In this document: piece by piece, positions 22,933-35,187 of the stretch
Position numbering within the stretch: the stretch's first letter is position 1
Layout of the letters: the number at the start of each line of letters is the position of its first letter
Source of the DNA: Podospora comata
Lineage: Eukaryota; Ascomycota; Sordariomycetes; Sordariales; Podosporaceae
Length of the DNA stretch: 64,000 bases
Assembly (NCBI GenBank): GCA_017354895.1
Contig: CP071497.1
Location: 2,046,001-2,110,000 of the forward strand
Reading direction: 5' to 3'
Program-made: the position numbers and the translations under genes
The notes under the pieces: model-generated
Databases searched by the model: none
Told to the model about the DNA's origin: nothing
What the model saw: only the letters and a program-made list of their open reading frames with translations

Positions 22933-24887
22933 CTATTCTTCCTCGAATATTTTGGCCCGTTCCGCATACTCTCGGATGTTGCTGACCACATAATCCTGAA
23001 TTTCCCCGCCCCTGCCAGCCGCAATTCTCAGGATGAGCTCGTTGAGGTTGGACCTCCCCAAAATGTCAACGTGATCCGCCGTATTGGGTCCGCCACGAGG
23101 ATTGAACCTTTCAGGTTCGTGTGGCATCTCCACCACAGTCACTTTCGCACCAGCTGGGTTGTACCGCTTCATATTCCACCCCTTGTTGCACATATACCCG
23201 GTACTCATCAGGTTTACTGTCCCATCTCCTTCACCCATGACAACGCCGTGATCGACATCGCCTTGAATGAGGGCAGTGTCAATGGTCATGTTCAAGTTAG
23301 TGAGAGCTCCAAGCTCGGGAGAGCGGTAGTAGTAGGCCCGTTCGGTGGGCTTCCCTACGCCATAGAAACAGTACACCTTGAGGCTAGGGGCGAGAGGTAG
23401 ACGAGTTTCGAGAGGGTTGATCCATTTCCTGGGATCAAGTTCGTTGGATGTGACCTCCTTCATAGTGTGTGCCACGCCTTGGGAATAACTTCTTTTGACC
23501 GAATCCCGATACCAATCATCAGTCGTGTCGTATAGGTATTGCATTGCATCGTCCACCGTAAAGTTTGTCTTTGGTATCGTCCAGTTCTGGTTGGTTCGAA
23601 AGTTGAGGAATGAACCAAAGCTCACTGCTTGACCGGGCTGGTCATCAGGTGCCCCATCAAGATCTCCCCAAATGGCATTGCCTCCCATTGGCAACATTGA
23701 GGACATGCCAGGCATGGCACGGAATATCTCGGCTCTCTCCTCTTTGCTAAGAAACTTCTCCAGTCCATACACTGCGAAAGCATTCAGTTGCGCCGTGTCA
23801 CGCATCTCGCCCGATAATATCGCTGCGACATCCTTGACGGCCCCAAGCATGCATCCACTAACGTTGATCCATGAGTCAACATGTCTCTCCACCCAGTCGT
23901 CACCACCTCTGCCGCCCTGCTCAGAGGCTACCCAGTGGAAAAAGTAGAAGACCACTTGGCTGCCCATGCTGTGTGATGTGAGGACAACCTTCTTGTTATC
24001 CAGCTTGACGGCCATCTCAATATGGGCTTTCAGTCTAGAGAAGTACTGGTCTCTCTTCTCCAAGTTCGGGTACGCTAGCCGCCAGTCGTACGCTGCCGTG
24101 AACGAGTTGGTCGGGTCATAACCCAAGGACGCTAGGTTTTCGATGATCTTGTTCCAAATCCAGTACCCGGTAATAAAGAAGTCAGTCGCGTCGAAGCCTT
24201 GTGCCGCCCTCAGTTTGATCCCCGGTGGGTCCAGCCCAGTTGTATGGTCCAACATGATGTGTCTCTTCCAATTCTCCTTGTCCATGACCAATGCCCTCAT
24301 CATGCTCCAACTGCCCCAAAGCCGTTTCCGAAAATAAGGTAGCGATTCATTAGACGTTCCCCAGGACTCGAGACCAGTCGAAATAACACCGGGAATTAGA
24401 ACCATTGGATGGTGTGAAGATAGGCCTTCGGAGCGAACCTTGAGGCCTACAGAGAAGGCATCGTAGCTTTCGAGAAAATCGCGTTCGCCATTCTGTCATG
24501 CGGGTGATCCATTAGCTTGACAGGTAATTATATCAAATGCCAGAGCGTGTGTGATTTACTCACCACCAGCTCGCGCATATCCTTGACAAAACCTGCAGGA
24601 AGAATCTCGAACAAATTGTCCATACTCAAGTCCCTGAGCTCGGGGAACTCGAAACCGATAAGATCATTGCTTTTTGCAAAGAAACCGGCCGCAATGATAC
24701 CAAACAAACTCCCGAGAAAGAAAATACCCGTTGTCTTCCTCTTTCGTGTTTCCTTTCGTTTGTGGACGACCTTGACTTTCTCGCCGGGTCTGACGGGGCT
24801 TTGGTTGCGAGGTGTCTGTGCGGGTGAAGGTTCGGTAGGTGTGTCATTGCCGTTGCCGAACACTCGTCGCCGCAGAGTGCTGGCCAT
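22933..24887 (-). CDS. LRO1: phospholipid:diacylglycerol acyltransferase LRO1
   Basis: ER membrane enzyme that moves an acyl chain from a phospholipid to diacylglycerol, making triacylglycerol without acyl-CoA. Exons 24887-24564 and 24492-22933 give 627 aa. The N-terminus is basic and cytosolic (KVKVVHKRKETRKRKTT), followed by one membrane anchor (GIFFLGSLFGIIAAGFFA) near residue 55. The luminal alpha/beta-hydrolase domain of the LCAT family begins VLIPGVISTGLESWG. The nucleophile elbow SHSMGS has its Ser near residue 283; the Asp is in GEGDGTVN and the His in ADHVDILG. The exon join reads ...FVKDMRELV then NGERDFLESYDAFSVGLKVR. Start 24887 was chosen over an in-frame ATG at 24977 because it gives the usual short basic tail. 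Confidence 0.96.
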
Positions 24888-25860
24888 CTCGAGACTGGTT
24901 TGGGCGGTGACTAGTGCGGTGTGGTGTGAATGCACCGTGGATGGGTAGAGTTCAAGGAGGTGGTTCAGAATATCCAAATACTGAGGAGTGCGGCGGCTCC
25001 TCCGCTTCAGCTCTCAAGAGCAAGTCCGGGTGGGGCAAGGATCTTTGACTGCCGGTTTCGCTCCTGCTTGTCACCCATCGACATGTAGATTTGCTTCGGC
25101 TCGATGTTGATACCGGGGAATCTGTGTGGGCATTTTCTAGAACACCGAAAAAGAAAAAGAAGCGATCATAGGCGGGTTTTGTTTCGTCATCCTTAATTAT
25201 CCGATCCACGTCGTTGTGATTTGCTCTCCGCGCCCGTGTCGATGTACTCGGTACTGGGCTATTGTTTGCGCCTCTGCTTTAAAATAGACACCAGGCGCAT
25301 CCATTCAAGAGACTTTGACTTCAAATGTTATCTCAAAGTATAAACTATCATATAGGTTATCTTTTATTTGAGATCAGCACTTCAAGCTTCTCACCGAGAC
25401 AAGGTTGTCTCTTGTAGATTCATGTATCGACTACCGAAGAATGCATGTTGAAGACTGCCGTTTCCTGACAGGTGGGTTGACAGGCACGACAGGGATGCTG
25501 CACGGGGTTTGGAGAAGTCGACCCACCAGGGGAAACGGGACGAGGGGGCCCAATGCTTGCCATGCGACTGGGACATGGCATGTGAAAGTTCAATGACGAA
25601 GACCCTGGGATGAGAAGCGTTCGTCAGATCTCCTGCCAGCGCAACCTCCCCGCTTCCAATACCGCGCCTACAGTCGACAACCGTCACCAAACCCCCCTTC
25701 CACGACAAGTGAACCTCAACATATACGACACGAACCCCTTCTCCCCACTCATCCTCAACGTGCGCACCATCTTTTATTTCCGCTTGCGAGGCTGCTGCTC
25801 GCTATTCGCGGCCCATTTGCTCACGCACTCGGAGAGCAGCGGACCGCATCAGTCTTCCGC
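24888..25860. promoter_or_regulatory. divergent promoter region, LRO1 / NAA30
   Basis: A 973 bp head-to-head spacer. The part near 25320-25375 is AT-rich. No other gene is supported. Confidence 0.5.
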
Positions 25861-26522
25861 ATGGAGCAGAGCTCGCGCGTCGAACAACTCCCACGGGAAC
25901 TGAAGTACATACAATATGAGCATCGTCTCGAGACTCAATATCTACCGGCAATCCGCGCCTTGATCTCCAAGGACCTCAGCGAGCCCTACAGCATCTATGT
26001 CTACCGCTACTTTCTCTACCAATGGGGCCATCTGTGTTACCTTGTAAGCCCATCCGACGGTCTTCCCCCCCTCTCCTCTCGACCCGCGAATCAATATCCG
26101 ACGGCCCTAACCCCGCATCTCTCTCGTCCCAGGCTATCGACCCTGAAGACTCCTCCCTAGTTGGTGTCATAATCTGCAAGCTCGAAGCCCATGCCTCCCA
26201 TTCGCCACCCACCTTGCGGGGATATATCGCTATGCTCGCCGTGTCATCTGCCTACCGCGGACATGGCGTGGCAACGACACTGGTCAAGATGGCCATCGAC
26301 TCTATGAAGAGCCGCAATGCCGACGAGGTGGTTCTTGAGACAGAAGAGACAAATATTCCCGCAATGAGGCTATATGAGCGGTTGGGCTTCCTGAGATCCA
26401 AGAAACTCCATCGCTACTACCTAAACGGCAATAGCGCATACAGGCTGGTCCTTTTGTTGAGGCCAGTTGATCCGGACTCGGCGGCCGATCTGGCGTTGGA
26501 CGATGCTGATATTTATCGATGA
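25861..26522 (+). CDS. NAA30: NatC catalytic subunit NAA30/MAK3
   Basis: GNAT acetyltransferase that modifies the alpha-amino group of nascent proteins starting Met-hydrophobic, together with Naa35 and Naa38. Exons 25861-26043 and 26133-26522 give 190 aa, the usual size. The N-terminus holds ISKDLSEPYSIYVYRYFLYQ, the substrate-side signature of Naa30. After the intron come LVGVIICKLEAH, then RGYIAMLAVSSAYRGHGVAT with the acetyl-CoA loop R-G-H-G-V-A near residues 103-108, and EVVLETEETNIPAMRLYERL with the terminal GFLRSKKLHRYYLNGNSAYR. It lies tail to tail with the Bles03-like gene. Confidence 0.96.
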
Positions 26523-27103
26523 TGGATGTCTGGGCGCCCACCAAAACAGTTACGGAACATGTGGTAGCCGTGATAGGGACATGCAAACGGTGTTCGGGAA
26601 GATATGGCGCTCAACAAGTAGAATATTCAGAAGCTCTTGCGCATCAAACGCCGACGGTCAAGATGATGGGACGGCTCATAGTCACCTGAAAGTTGTGGTT
26701 TGAAATACAGCCATGGCTTGCCCCAAGAGGCTCATCAATTGGGAAGCACCAAAAGATACGAGAGGGCTTATCACATAGTCGACCAGGTCGCATATCCTCT
26801 GACAGAACTTTCAGGAACACATCATGAGAGAGATTTGGCCGGTCACACCATATTATCACAGCTAACTCACCCAAAACGAACAAACCTGCCGGGATAAGAA
26901 GTAGAAGGACGGAGCAGCGCCAGGCGAGGAAATAGAGGACTGAAAAGTTTACTTTGTGTTCATATTACTATTAAGGGAAACATGCGTTTCCGGTCATTAC
27001 AAAAATATCAAATCGCTAGCTCCAGTGTGCTATCATCCTGCTCCCTCCTCGGGGTAGTTGCCGGCTCGAACAAACATTCTCTTGTGCAGAGACATGGGGG
27101 AGC
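26523..27103. other. intergenic, convergent 3' ends
   Basis: A 581 bp tail-to-tail spacer between NAA30 and the Bles03-like gene; nothing further is seen. Confidence 0.5.
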
Positions 27104-28207
27104 TCAAAATGTCCTCTTCCCGGTGACTTCTTTGATGTACTCAAATATCTCTTTCGAGTTGTACTAAATTGTATCGTTAGCATGCACGGAAACTCGGCGA
27201 GGTTCCGCTGAACCAGCCAACTCACCAAGGAAGCTTTGATCCCCCATTCATTCTCCCCATATATTCCCAGTTCGGTCCAAGCATCTACAGCATCGTTCGT
27301 CAGTGTCATGCTCGAGAGACCGTCAACCGCCCCGACGCACCAGCCTTGTAGTAGATCTGCCTCGCTCCAGGGCCCTGCTTCACCAACTCCAGCTCTCTCA
27401 TCCTCCTCAACACTCTCGCCACATCATCCTTATCCGTAAAATCCTCAGTATAGACGCATATCAGTCTCTCTTTCTTCTCAGCGTGCCCATCATCATACCC
27501 CACAGGCATCCTCGTCGCCACCTTGGCCGCAGTCCCCAACTGATGATTCGCCACCGCCCTGGCAACCTTCTCCCACGTATCATTAACGAACGCTACGTCC
27601 GGGAACAGCATCCATTTCCCAGAAGTCTCGCGGCACTCCACCGCTAGCTGTTTTAGGTCCTCTATTGTCTCCTTTCTGGCCACGGCAATGTGTCGTTTGG
27701 CGACCAGGGGAGAGTTAGGGTAGGCAGCGGTGGTCTTGTCAATGAAGGATTTGAACAGGTCAAGACGTTCACGGCCGGCTCTCCTAAAGCGGTCGTGGTC
27801 GGAGGGGGGACGGGGAGGGAGGTAGGGGTTGGCGATGAAGATCCATTCTAGGCCAAAGCGGCAGTTGGTTGTGGCTGGGGGTAGGCGGGCGAGGAACTGG
27901 GGGATGGATTCTGTGAGTTGGTAGGCGGCGTGGGGAATATGGGTGTAGGCGTTGTGAAGGCGTCCTGAGGCTGGAGGGGACTGGGAGGTGGATTCCGAAG
28001 GGGTGATCCGGGAAGTGATGAGTTTGGTGCGTGCTTCTTGGGAGGACCAGTAAGAAGGTGTATTGTAGGCGGCAACTCGGGACTTGAGCCTGGAGACGGT
28101 TTTGGGGGAGCCTGGGGGGCGTGTTAGTGGTGGTGTGATAAGATTGGTGGGTGATGTGCATGATGAGCTGGCTGACCGTAGAAGTCCGAATCGTCGGAGT
28201 CATCCAT
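27104..28207 (-). CDS. Bles03/C11orf68-like protein (DUF1917, eIF4E-like fold)
   Basis: Member of the UPF0696/DUF1917 family, whose human relative C11orf68 (Bles03) has an eIF4E-like fold but no settled function. Four exons, high to low: 28207-28177, 28111-27341, 27284-27226, 27163-27104, giving 306 aa. The first exon has only ten codons (MDDSDDSDFY) and splices to SPKTVSRLKSRVAAYNTPSY. Middle residues read FGLEWIFIANPYLPPRPPSD. The family block is TSGKWMLFPDVAFVNDTWEK, then TAAKVATRMP, ERLICVYTEDFTDKDDVARV, ARQIYYKADAWTELGIYGEN and EWGIKASLYNSKEIFEYI. The joined C-terminus ends KEVTGKRTF. Much of exon 2 lacks an internal ATG, so simple ORF scans split the gene. The domain call is confident, the role unknown. 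Confidence 0.88.
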
Positions 28208-28687
28208 TTTCCCACGCCAAAAGAGTTGTATATCTGGATATTCCTGACCGCTGCTAAAGAAAATAGAAATTACAGTCCTGATCCTCCGTTTGTGAGCGGG
28301 TTTGTACTGGGTTGGGACTTGATCAGTTTAGGTTAAAGCTGAGCTATGAATGAGCTGGTGGAGTCTCAAATATGCAGGCACCCATCAACTTTGGCGGCCC
28401 TGAGATACACTATTCATGGAGGAAGATGATCTGGAAAGATAAACGCATGGTGTTTTGAAAGAATCGAGAAGGTAAAATAGTCATGGGATTCCAGGCAAGT
28501 CGGTCTGGCGAGGCTTGGGGCGTTCTTCATTCAGAACTGACCAATCCGATGCGCCGGGGATAATTGTCAAGTCCCGAAAAAGAAAGTGCGACCGGCATCA
28601 AATCTTGAGTGTCTTCACACCTCACAGGCCCCAGCGCACAACCTTGTTCTCAAGGTCATCCGCTTTTAAAGTGTCATATGGAGTAAA
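28208..28687. promoter_or_regulatory. divergent promoter region, Bles03-like / DPH7
   Basis: A 480 bp head-to-head spacer with no further coding signal. Confidence 0.5.
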
Positions 28688-29995
28688 ATGGAAGAAGATT
28701 CGGGCAAGCTGATCAATTCAGTTTGGTCACGGGAGTTGGATCTTCCACCAAGTTGTGTTGAGTTCTGCCCAGCTCACCCGTCTTACTTTCTGGTCGGGAC
28801 CTACAATCTACAGAAAGACAAAGTTGATGCGCACACGCCAGAGCAAGACGCCGGTGATGATGACAACAAAGACGATGCGAAGTCACAGGCTGCTAAGCCA
28901 AAGAAAGCTCAAAGTCGAAATGGAAGCATCCTCGTCTTCCAATTACAGGACGATAACAACATGTGAGTCACTAGATCCAGCTCGGGTTCTGCTTCACACC
29001 TAACCCTTCTCAGAGTTCCTATTCAAACTGAGCCTCAGCCATCTGCTTTGCTGGATCTTCATTTCAACCCGATTGAGGGATTTGGGGACATTTGCGCAAC
29101 GGTCTCAAGTACGGCTACCCTTGCCATCTTCAGGCTCTCGCCCGGTCCTGAAGATGACAAGCCTTTAAAGCACCTAAACACGATGGACATTTCATCGTTG
29201 TCAGGAGGGGATATTTCTGCTTCGGATGGGTCGGAAATATTGTTTCTATCTGTTTGCTGGCACCCATCCCGAGCAGATATGCTGGCGGTTACCACTAATA
29301 CCGGCCATGTCTACTTGGTGCATCTGCCAGCTTGGGACAAGGGCTGGAAACTTCTGCCAGAGCCGGCAACCACTCACACATTGGAGGCCTGGACGGTGAA
29401 CCTATCGCCTTATCTCGGGCCCACTGACTCGCCAGAAGAAGTATCTTTCAGAATATTCTCGGGGGGTGATGACTCCAAACTGCGTTTTGGAATAGTTATC
29501 TGGAGTCCCTCAGACGATCATCTCACTGAGACTATTTCTGCTGTCGAGGCCAGGGGTCATGATGCTGGAGTAACAGCAATCTTGCCTCTCTTTGTCCTAG
29601 AAGATGGATCGGAGCTGCTTGTCACAGGGAGTTATGATGAGAATATCAGACTCTTTTCACTGGCTCCATATGGGAGGCCCAAAAAACTCGTCGAGATGGG
29701 ACTTGGGGGAGGTGTGTGGAGGCTGACATTAATCAATCTTGACAAGACACCGAGCCTGACCTACAACTGGAGGGCACGGATATTGGCATCATGCATGCAT
29801 GCCGGCTCGAGGGTGGTGGATGTTCTGCAAACCGTGGATGGAGAGCACCATGTTCGAGTTCTTGGCCGGTTTGAGGAACACAAGAGCATGAACTATGGAA
29901 GCGACTTTCATCCCCAGAGAAAAGACAGCTTGACAGTTGTGTCGACTAGTTTCTATGATAGGCTGCTCTGTTTGTGGCAACTAGATATAGCATGA
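28688..29995 (+). CDS. DPH7: diphthine methyl ester hydrolase DPH7/RRT2
   Basis: WD40 protein that removes a methyl ester from diphthine methyl ester on elongation factor 2, letting Dph6 finish diphthamide. Exons 28688-28962 and 29014-29995 give 418 aa. The start region SVWSRELDLPPSCVEFCPAH and FLVGTYNLQK is typical of Dph7, followed by an acidic insert (near residues 42-75) and NGSILVFQLQD. WD-type blades are seen at GFGDICATVSSTATLAIFRL, LFLSVCWHPSRADMLAVTTN, and GSELLVTGSYDENIRLFSL. The family signature GGGVWRLTLI and a GSDFHPQ...STSFYDRLLCLW ending are present. The two exons join as DNN-I-VPIQTEPQPSALLDL. The next gene, MSN5, is 803 bp downstream on the same strand. Confidence 0.93.
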
Positions 29996-30798
29996 GGCTA
30001 GAGAGTACTAAGTAGGGAATCCGGAATAGTGAGCCAACTTACAGATACATCATGTCCAAAGACTGAGAATGACAGGAGCTATTGAGTGCCTGCAGTGTGT
30101 GTTTGGTTTCATGAATGGCAAATTATCAAGTTGTGACGGTTTCAAATATATACATATCATAACTCTAGAGCAACATTGCAGAGATGTCGTCGAGGAGCGT
30201 ACCTTATCCAAAATCCGCCAGTGTCATGGTGAGACATGGGGTCCTTCACCGTGTGACGCAATCCCTGAAATCCCTGGGGCCCATGTCCACTAAAGTTACT
30301 TGACCGCCTTTACTTGTAGTGGCTGCATGGGCGTTTCTGCCCCGCACTAATCCCAAGAAAGCTTATTAGTCGCGCCTAAGCGCGCCTGACACGCTCCGTT
30401 TTCGCCGTTTCGGTACCTCGGTGGGTAATTATCAAAGTCACTCTATTTCAACTCAAGAGTCAGCAGACAAGAGAGATTGGAGCCAGACATCACTTTTGAT
30501 TCTTTCATACTAGATCCGACATCTCGGGTTGCCGTTATTTTCTTTAATTACCGTCCCGACAGCTTCTTCTTGTTCTGTAAACCCAAGGAGGCCCCGAGTT
30601 CTTTTGCTTGGTACCTCTCAAGCACTGCCTGCCGCTTCAGCGCATCGCTTTTCCATCGTGCGATTCGATCTCAACTTGCTCACACCGAGCCTCAACTACA
30701 GCTGCGATTTTTCTCTTCCCATTCTCTCCGTTAAGCCAGAAGACTCGTCCTCTTTGCCACGACAGAATCCTGCCTGCTGTGCGACTGCAGCCCTCAGC
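29996..30798. promoter_or_regulatory. intergenic, DPH7 3' end and MSN5 promoter
   Basis: An 803 bp tandem spacer. A GC-rich block near 30367-30392 has the near-direct repeat CGCGCCTAAGCGCGCCTGA. A frame open from 30529 is continuous with MSN5 but is unlike an exportin N-terminus. Confidence 0.45.
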
Positions 30799-33700
30799 AT
30801 GGCGGCCATTTCGCCAAACGGCGCCCCTGGCGGTGAGGCCATTCTGGCGAGAATTCACGAAGCCCTCAAGGTCGTACACAGCCCATATTCTGCGAACCAG
30901 GCACGACAAGAAGCCCAATCGTTCCTCGAGGAAGTGAAGACGCTCGGCGACGCCCCATCCCACGGATACAACCTCGCCTTCGACAGGTCACAAGCTCCAA
31001 TTGTCCGCCACTACGGCCTGTCCCTCCTCGAGCACGCCGTGAAGCACAAGTGGTCGGAATACAGCATCGAGCACCAAGCCTACCTTCGCAACTGGGTCTT
31101 GCAGCTGTCCGAGTCCGTCTCGAGAGAAGACCCGTCATATCTAAGAAACAAAACTGCCCAGTTGTGGGTAGAGATAGCCAAGAGATGCTGGGCTGTGGAG
31201 TGGATGGACATGGACGAGCTGCTTGTTCGCCTCTGGAGAGTCCCAGAATCCCCAGTTCACAAGCAATTTGTCCTACAGATTTTGGAAACACTGTCCGAGG
31301 AAATCTTCAACGGGGACGATTCGGTTGTAGCCCTCCGCGAAGGAGCACTCAGCAAGGCTTGCGTCGAAATATTCACCCCTGCTGCCGTCCTGACCGAAGC
31401 CTTTCCCAACCGCCAGGTGGGCCCGAATGTACGGTTTGAAGAGGAAGGATGGCTCAGTAGGACTACACAGTTCGTCACCGACTGCCTCAACAGCGGGGCC
31501 GTCGAGCAAAACGAGGATGCTGCGGCCTGTGTCGTGAAAGCCCTCAAGGTTCTCGCTTCAGTCGTGGCCTGGGCTGTTCCCAAAGCAGTCAATGCGGTTT
31601 GCAGTCGCCCCGTTCTATGTCGCTGCCTTGCGACTCCCAATGTTTCTGTACAAAAGGTCAGAGTCCTCTTCTCAAGTGCTCTGTGTGTGTTTTGTACTTT
31701 CACTAACACGTCACAAGGCTGCACTCGAGGCCTTCCATGCGCTCTACAACCGTACAATGTTCACCGATGAGGACTTTATCGATCTTGTTGTGCCAATGTA
31801 TGGCGAAGACGTGGTGGATTTGTTCAAGCGGCTCTTCGAGTGGTCTACTGTTGACGCCCAGGATATCGACGATGACAAGTATACGTTCGCCAAGAAGTTC
31901 TCCGAGGCAAGCCTGCACCTTCGGGTCACTATTAGACTGCATCCGTGATGCTAATAGGGGATACAGACAGTATGTTCGCTGGCCAACTACCTAGACCGGA
32001 AGTTTGCGGCCATCCCTCCTCAAGTAAACGTGCAGGGGTTTTTCCAACTCCTTATGTTGGTTGTGAAGAGTCAAAGTCTCGTCGTTTCGATCCCCGTCTT
32101 GGTGAGTTGGACTCGTCTTTTGAGCCATCGCACTCTGGGGCCGGCGGCTTCGAATATGCCATTCATCCCAGATCTTCTTGAGTTGTGCAGCAGCCGTCTC
32201 GTACGGTATGAGAACCTGCCAGAGGATACCGATGATCCAACATATGTATTGCTTCTCGAGGACACAGACACGCTTCCCGAGCGACATGCTTTCCTCGGAA
32301 ATTATCGTCGTTACAGTTGCCAGGTCATTGAAAGCATCGTCAATCTTCGATTGTCCGATGCCTTCTCACATATCCTTGGAAAGGCAGAGGCTGCCTTCCG
32401 GACACTCTACGACGGGCAACCGCCTCTCAATGGTAAGCTTCAACTGGTGTCATAATTGTTCCGTATGCTGTGTTTCTACGACTGACATTACTTGCAGCTG
32501 CAAACTACTCCAAAAGCTCAGTTCCTGTGTTGACAGTGGATACACACGCTACTGTCATCGAAACAGCACTTAGGGGGTATATCAAGTGGAGGTCTTCACG
32601 TAACTCGACTCCAGAGGAGGTGAGTGGTCCTCGTCATTACCAGCTAGTAGGTGCGATTTAAGTTAACCTGCCTGAAACAAAAGGAGCAAAAGGTCGCAGG
32701 TATCGAGGACCACTTTGAGAAATGGTGTGGGCAGCTCTTGGAAATGAAATTCGAGGTACAGATTCCGCTTCTGGTCTTATGTAATGGTAAGCCTATGCTC
32801 ACATCTCACTAGGACCCTCTGATCAGGAAGCGTGTTCTCCAGCTTCTTGTGGCCTTTTCTACGACTGCTCTTGACTCTAACCCGGGCTTCATGTTGAGAG
32901 TGCTTGAGCACATCTTGATGACTTGGCCAGCTTTGCAGCCCGACCATAAGCTCCTCAATGATGCTATTCGAGATTTGCAAAACGAAAGCATGATTGAGCT
33001 GCAGCGGCTCGCCTCCAAGATGCCCGACCACTTATTAGTAAGGCTTCTCCTGTTCCGTATCCGGGGACACAGGCGACTGATTCATCATCCAGGATGTGTA
33101 CGACCAACTGGAAGCCAAGATCAGAGAGATGATAGCATCTGGTACTCTGGATGAGAAGCGCCAGATTGCATACCAGAGTTTTCTTTTCATCATCATGTGA
33201 GTCCTCCAATATTCAGTCTGCTCGGATTGTAGCAAGTAGCTTACTCATTCAAGTCACCGTTCCACCCGAATCGACCAAGGTGTGCGCCTACAGAGACTAT
33301 CGTCTTTCATTGAGCCTGTGAGGAACCAGTGGAAAGATGAGTCACTCAAACAAGCACTCAGCTCGTATGATGGGTTCTGCCAGCTACTCGGCCTGGACAG
33401 GGCGCAAAGGTACTTGGCCCAGCGCCGCATCCACGAGGTTGCCGACTGGGGTGCGGCAGATCTCGACGCCGAGGGCCTTGCTCTCCAGGTGGAGTTGGAG
33501 CAAAGACAGACGGTGAGTGTCTCCGGTGCTGTTGTGCTCTTTCCCCAGCTAACCAGTCGTCCCAGATGCTGCCCCTGCGGATGACCAAATCATTCTTAAC
33601 TTACTCCGTCGAGAAACTGGAGAAGAACTCGCCCCCCTATCAAGCATCATGTGCTCTTTGGCAGGACAGCTTCCCGCTTATTCTCCCAGAGTTGCTCAAG

Positions 33701-35187
33701 TTCTTGAGGTATGCACCTGTTGCCCCGATGGAGTTGATAGCCCAACGTCCTTTTGCTGACCTTGATCCAGTTATGCACATGCATCTCACAATCCAAAGAA
33801 CTGGAGCCAGCTGCCGGTAGAGATGCAATCGGTCGCCACCCGTGTCCTGACCGATCGCTTTTGGCAAGCCGGTATCTCTGAAGGGAGTAAGGATGACTTC
33901 TATGCGCGGGTCCTTGGCAAAAAAAGCACGCTTGAGGGCCTGGCCTCGACTATTCGTGGCTCTGTCCGGTTCGTGCGGGAGACGTGCTATGCTATCATAT
34001 ACTGCATGAGTCGGCTCGACATGCAGTTCTATGGCTTCCTCGAGCTCCCGGGACCACTTGCCAACGCACTGTTTGCAGACTCGTTCTGTTTGTCAGCGCA
34101 CCAGATCATCAACTTGCTGAATCTGGTCAGGTACCTGGTTGACCACTGTCCAGTAGAGCTCCGAGAACACTTCCTGCCTCCCATTCTCGCTACCTGTTTT
34201 GAGCAGATGGATACCAAGATCACATCAGAATGGGATAAGTTGGGCCAGCGAGAGGCTGTACAGGCTGGCGGAGAAGAGTTGACGGAGGAGATGAAGGCTG
34301 AGAGTATCCTCAGGCAACTCACATATTCCGCCGTGTTGATGGTAGCCGATGTTCTTGACCCATCCCGAATCTGTAAGTTCTGACGAGCTGACCCGAGCCC
34401 TTTGCCATCTTCCTATGCTAACCAGGATCCAGCTGGTCCCGTGGGCAAGGTGGAAGACGGAACGCCTGAGAAGAAGCTTCCTTCTCTCCGCAAATTTTGC
34501 TTGATGAACTCGGCCATTGCAGTTCCACTATTGGTTTTCTGCAGCCATGCCATCAAGATGCACGACGGACGATGCTGCGGAGTGGTACTGCGCGTTTTCA
34601 AGTCCATCGTGCCCGAGTTCCACCGTACGGACCAACCCAAGGCCCATAAGGAGGGTGGAAGCACAGCGCCTTTGGATGACGGCTTCCCAATTCCAGAGGA
34701 GAGTGCCAGGGAGATTCGCGAATTCATCTCTGCTGAAGTTTTGAAGGCCGCCATCACAGCGCTCCACGATCCATATTTTGTCGACTCCCAAAAGGATATT
34801 GGATCTCTGATTGCGCATATTCTTGCGCACTATGCCTCCCTGACGCCAACTCCACGGAACATTCTTGTGCAGTTGCCGGGAATCAGGGAGGACCAGGTTG
34901 ATCAGACAATTCGCTACGTTTCTGGACCAGGCGTGCATTCGAGGCAGCAGCGAGCCATGGTGTTGGGCCTGCTTCGAGATCTCAAGGGCGTGAGCATCTC
35001 CGAGATGGGCAAACTCAACAAGAGCCTAGGTACCCCGTCGCGAAGCAGCAAGTCCAAGCGGAGCAAGATGGCTCAAGAGTTCATGACTCCAGTGGACACA
35101 ACACGTGGTGGAAATCCCAGTGACGGAACCGGAAGAGGCAAGACACCCGATCTGGAAGGGGTAGCGGGCATGTTCGATGAGCCTTAG
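30799..35187 (+). CDS. MSN5: exportin-5/MSN5 karyopherin
   Basis: Importin-beta-family receptor that exports phosphorylated cargoes with RanGTP (Msn5; KapJ in Aspergillus; exportin-5 in animals). Eleven exons: 30799-31656, 31718-31906, 31967-32432, 32498-32619, 32684-32755, 32813-33037, 33093-33196, 33254-33512, 33566-33708, 33771-34372, 34433-35187. They sum to 1264 aa, close to yeast Msn5 (1224). HEAT repeats run throughout. The exportin block QAPIVRHYGLSLLEHAVKHK, RNKTAQLWVEIAKRCWAVEW sits near residues 60-135, and the C-terminal half contains RGSVRFVRETCYAIIYCMSR. Intron 2 (31907-31966) seems to use a GC donor. The last intron has two AGs seven bases apart; only the second keeps frame. 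The start was placed at MAAISPNGAP. The acceptor of exon 5 could be nine bases further on. Confidence 0.92.

Noticed and set aside
30529-30798. N-terminal extension of MSN5
   Set aside because: Open frame only; composition is unlike an exportin and the family starts close to 30799.
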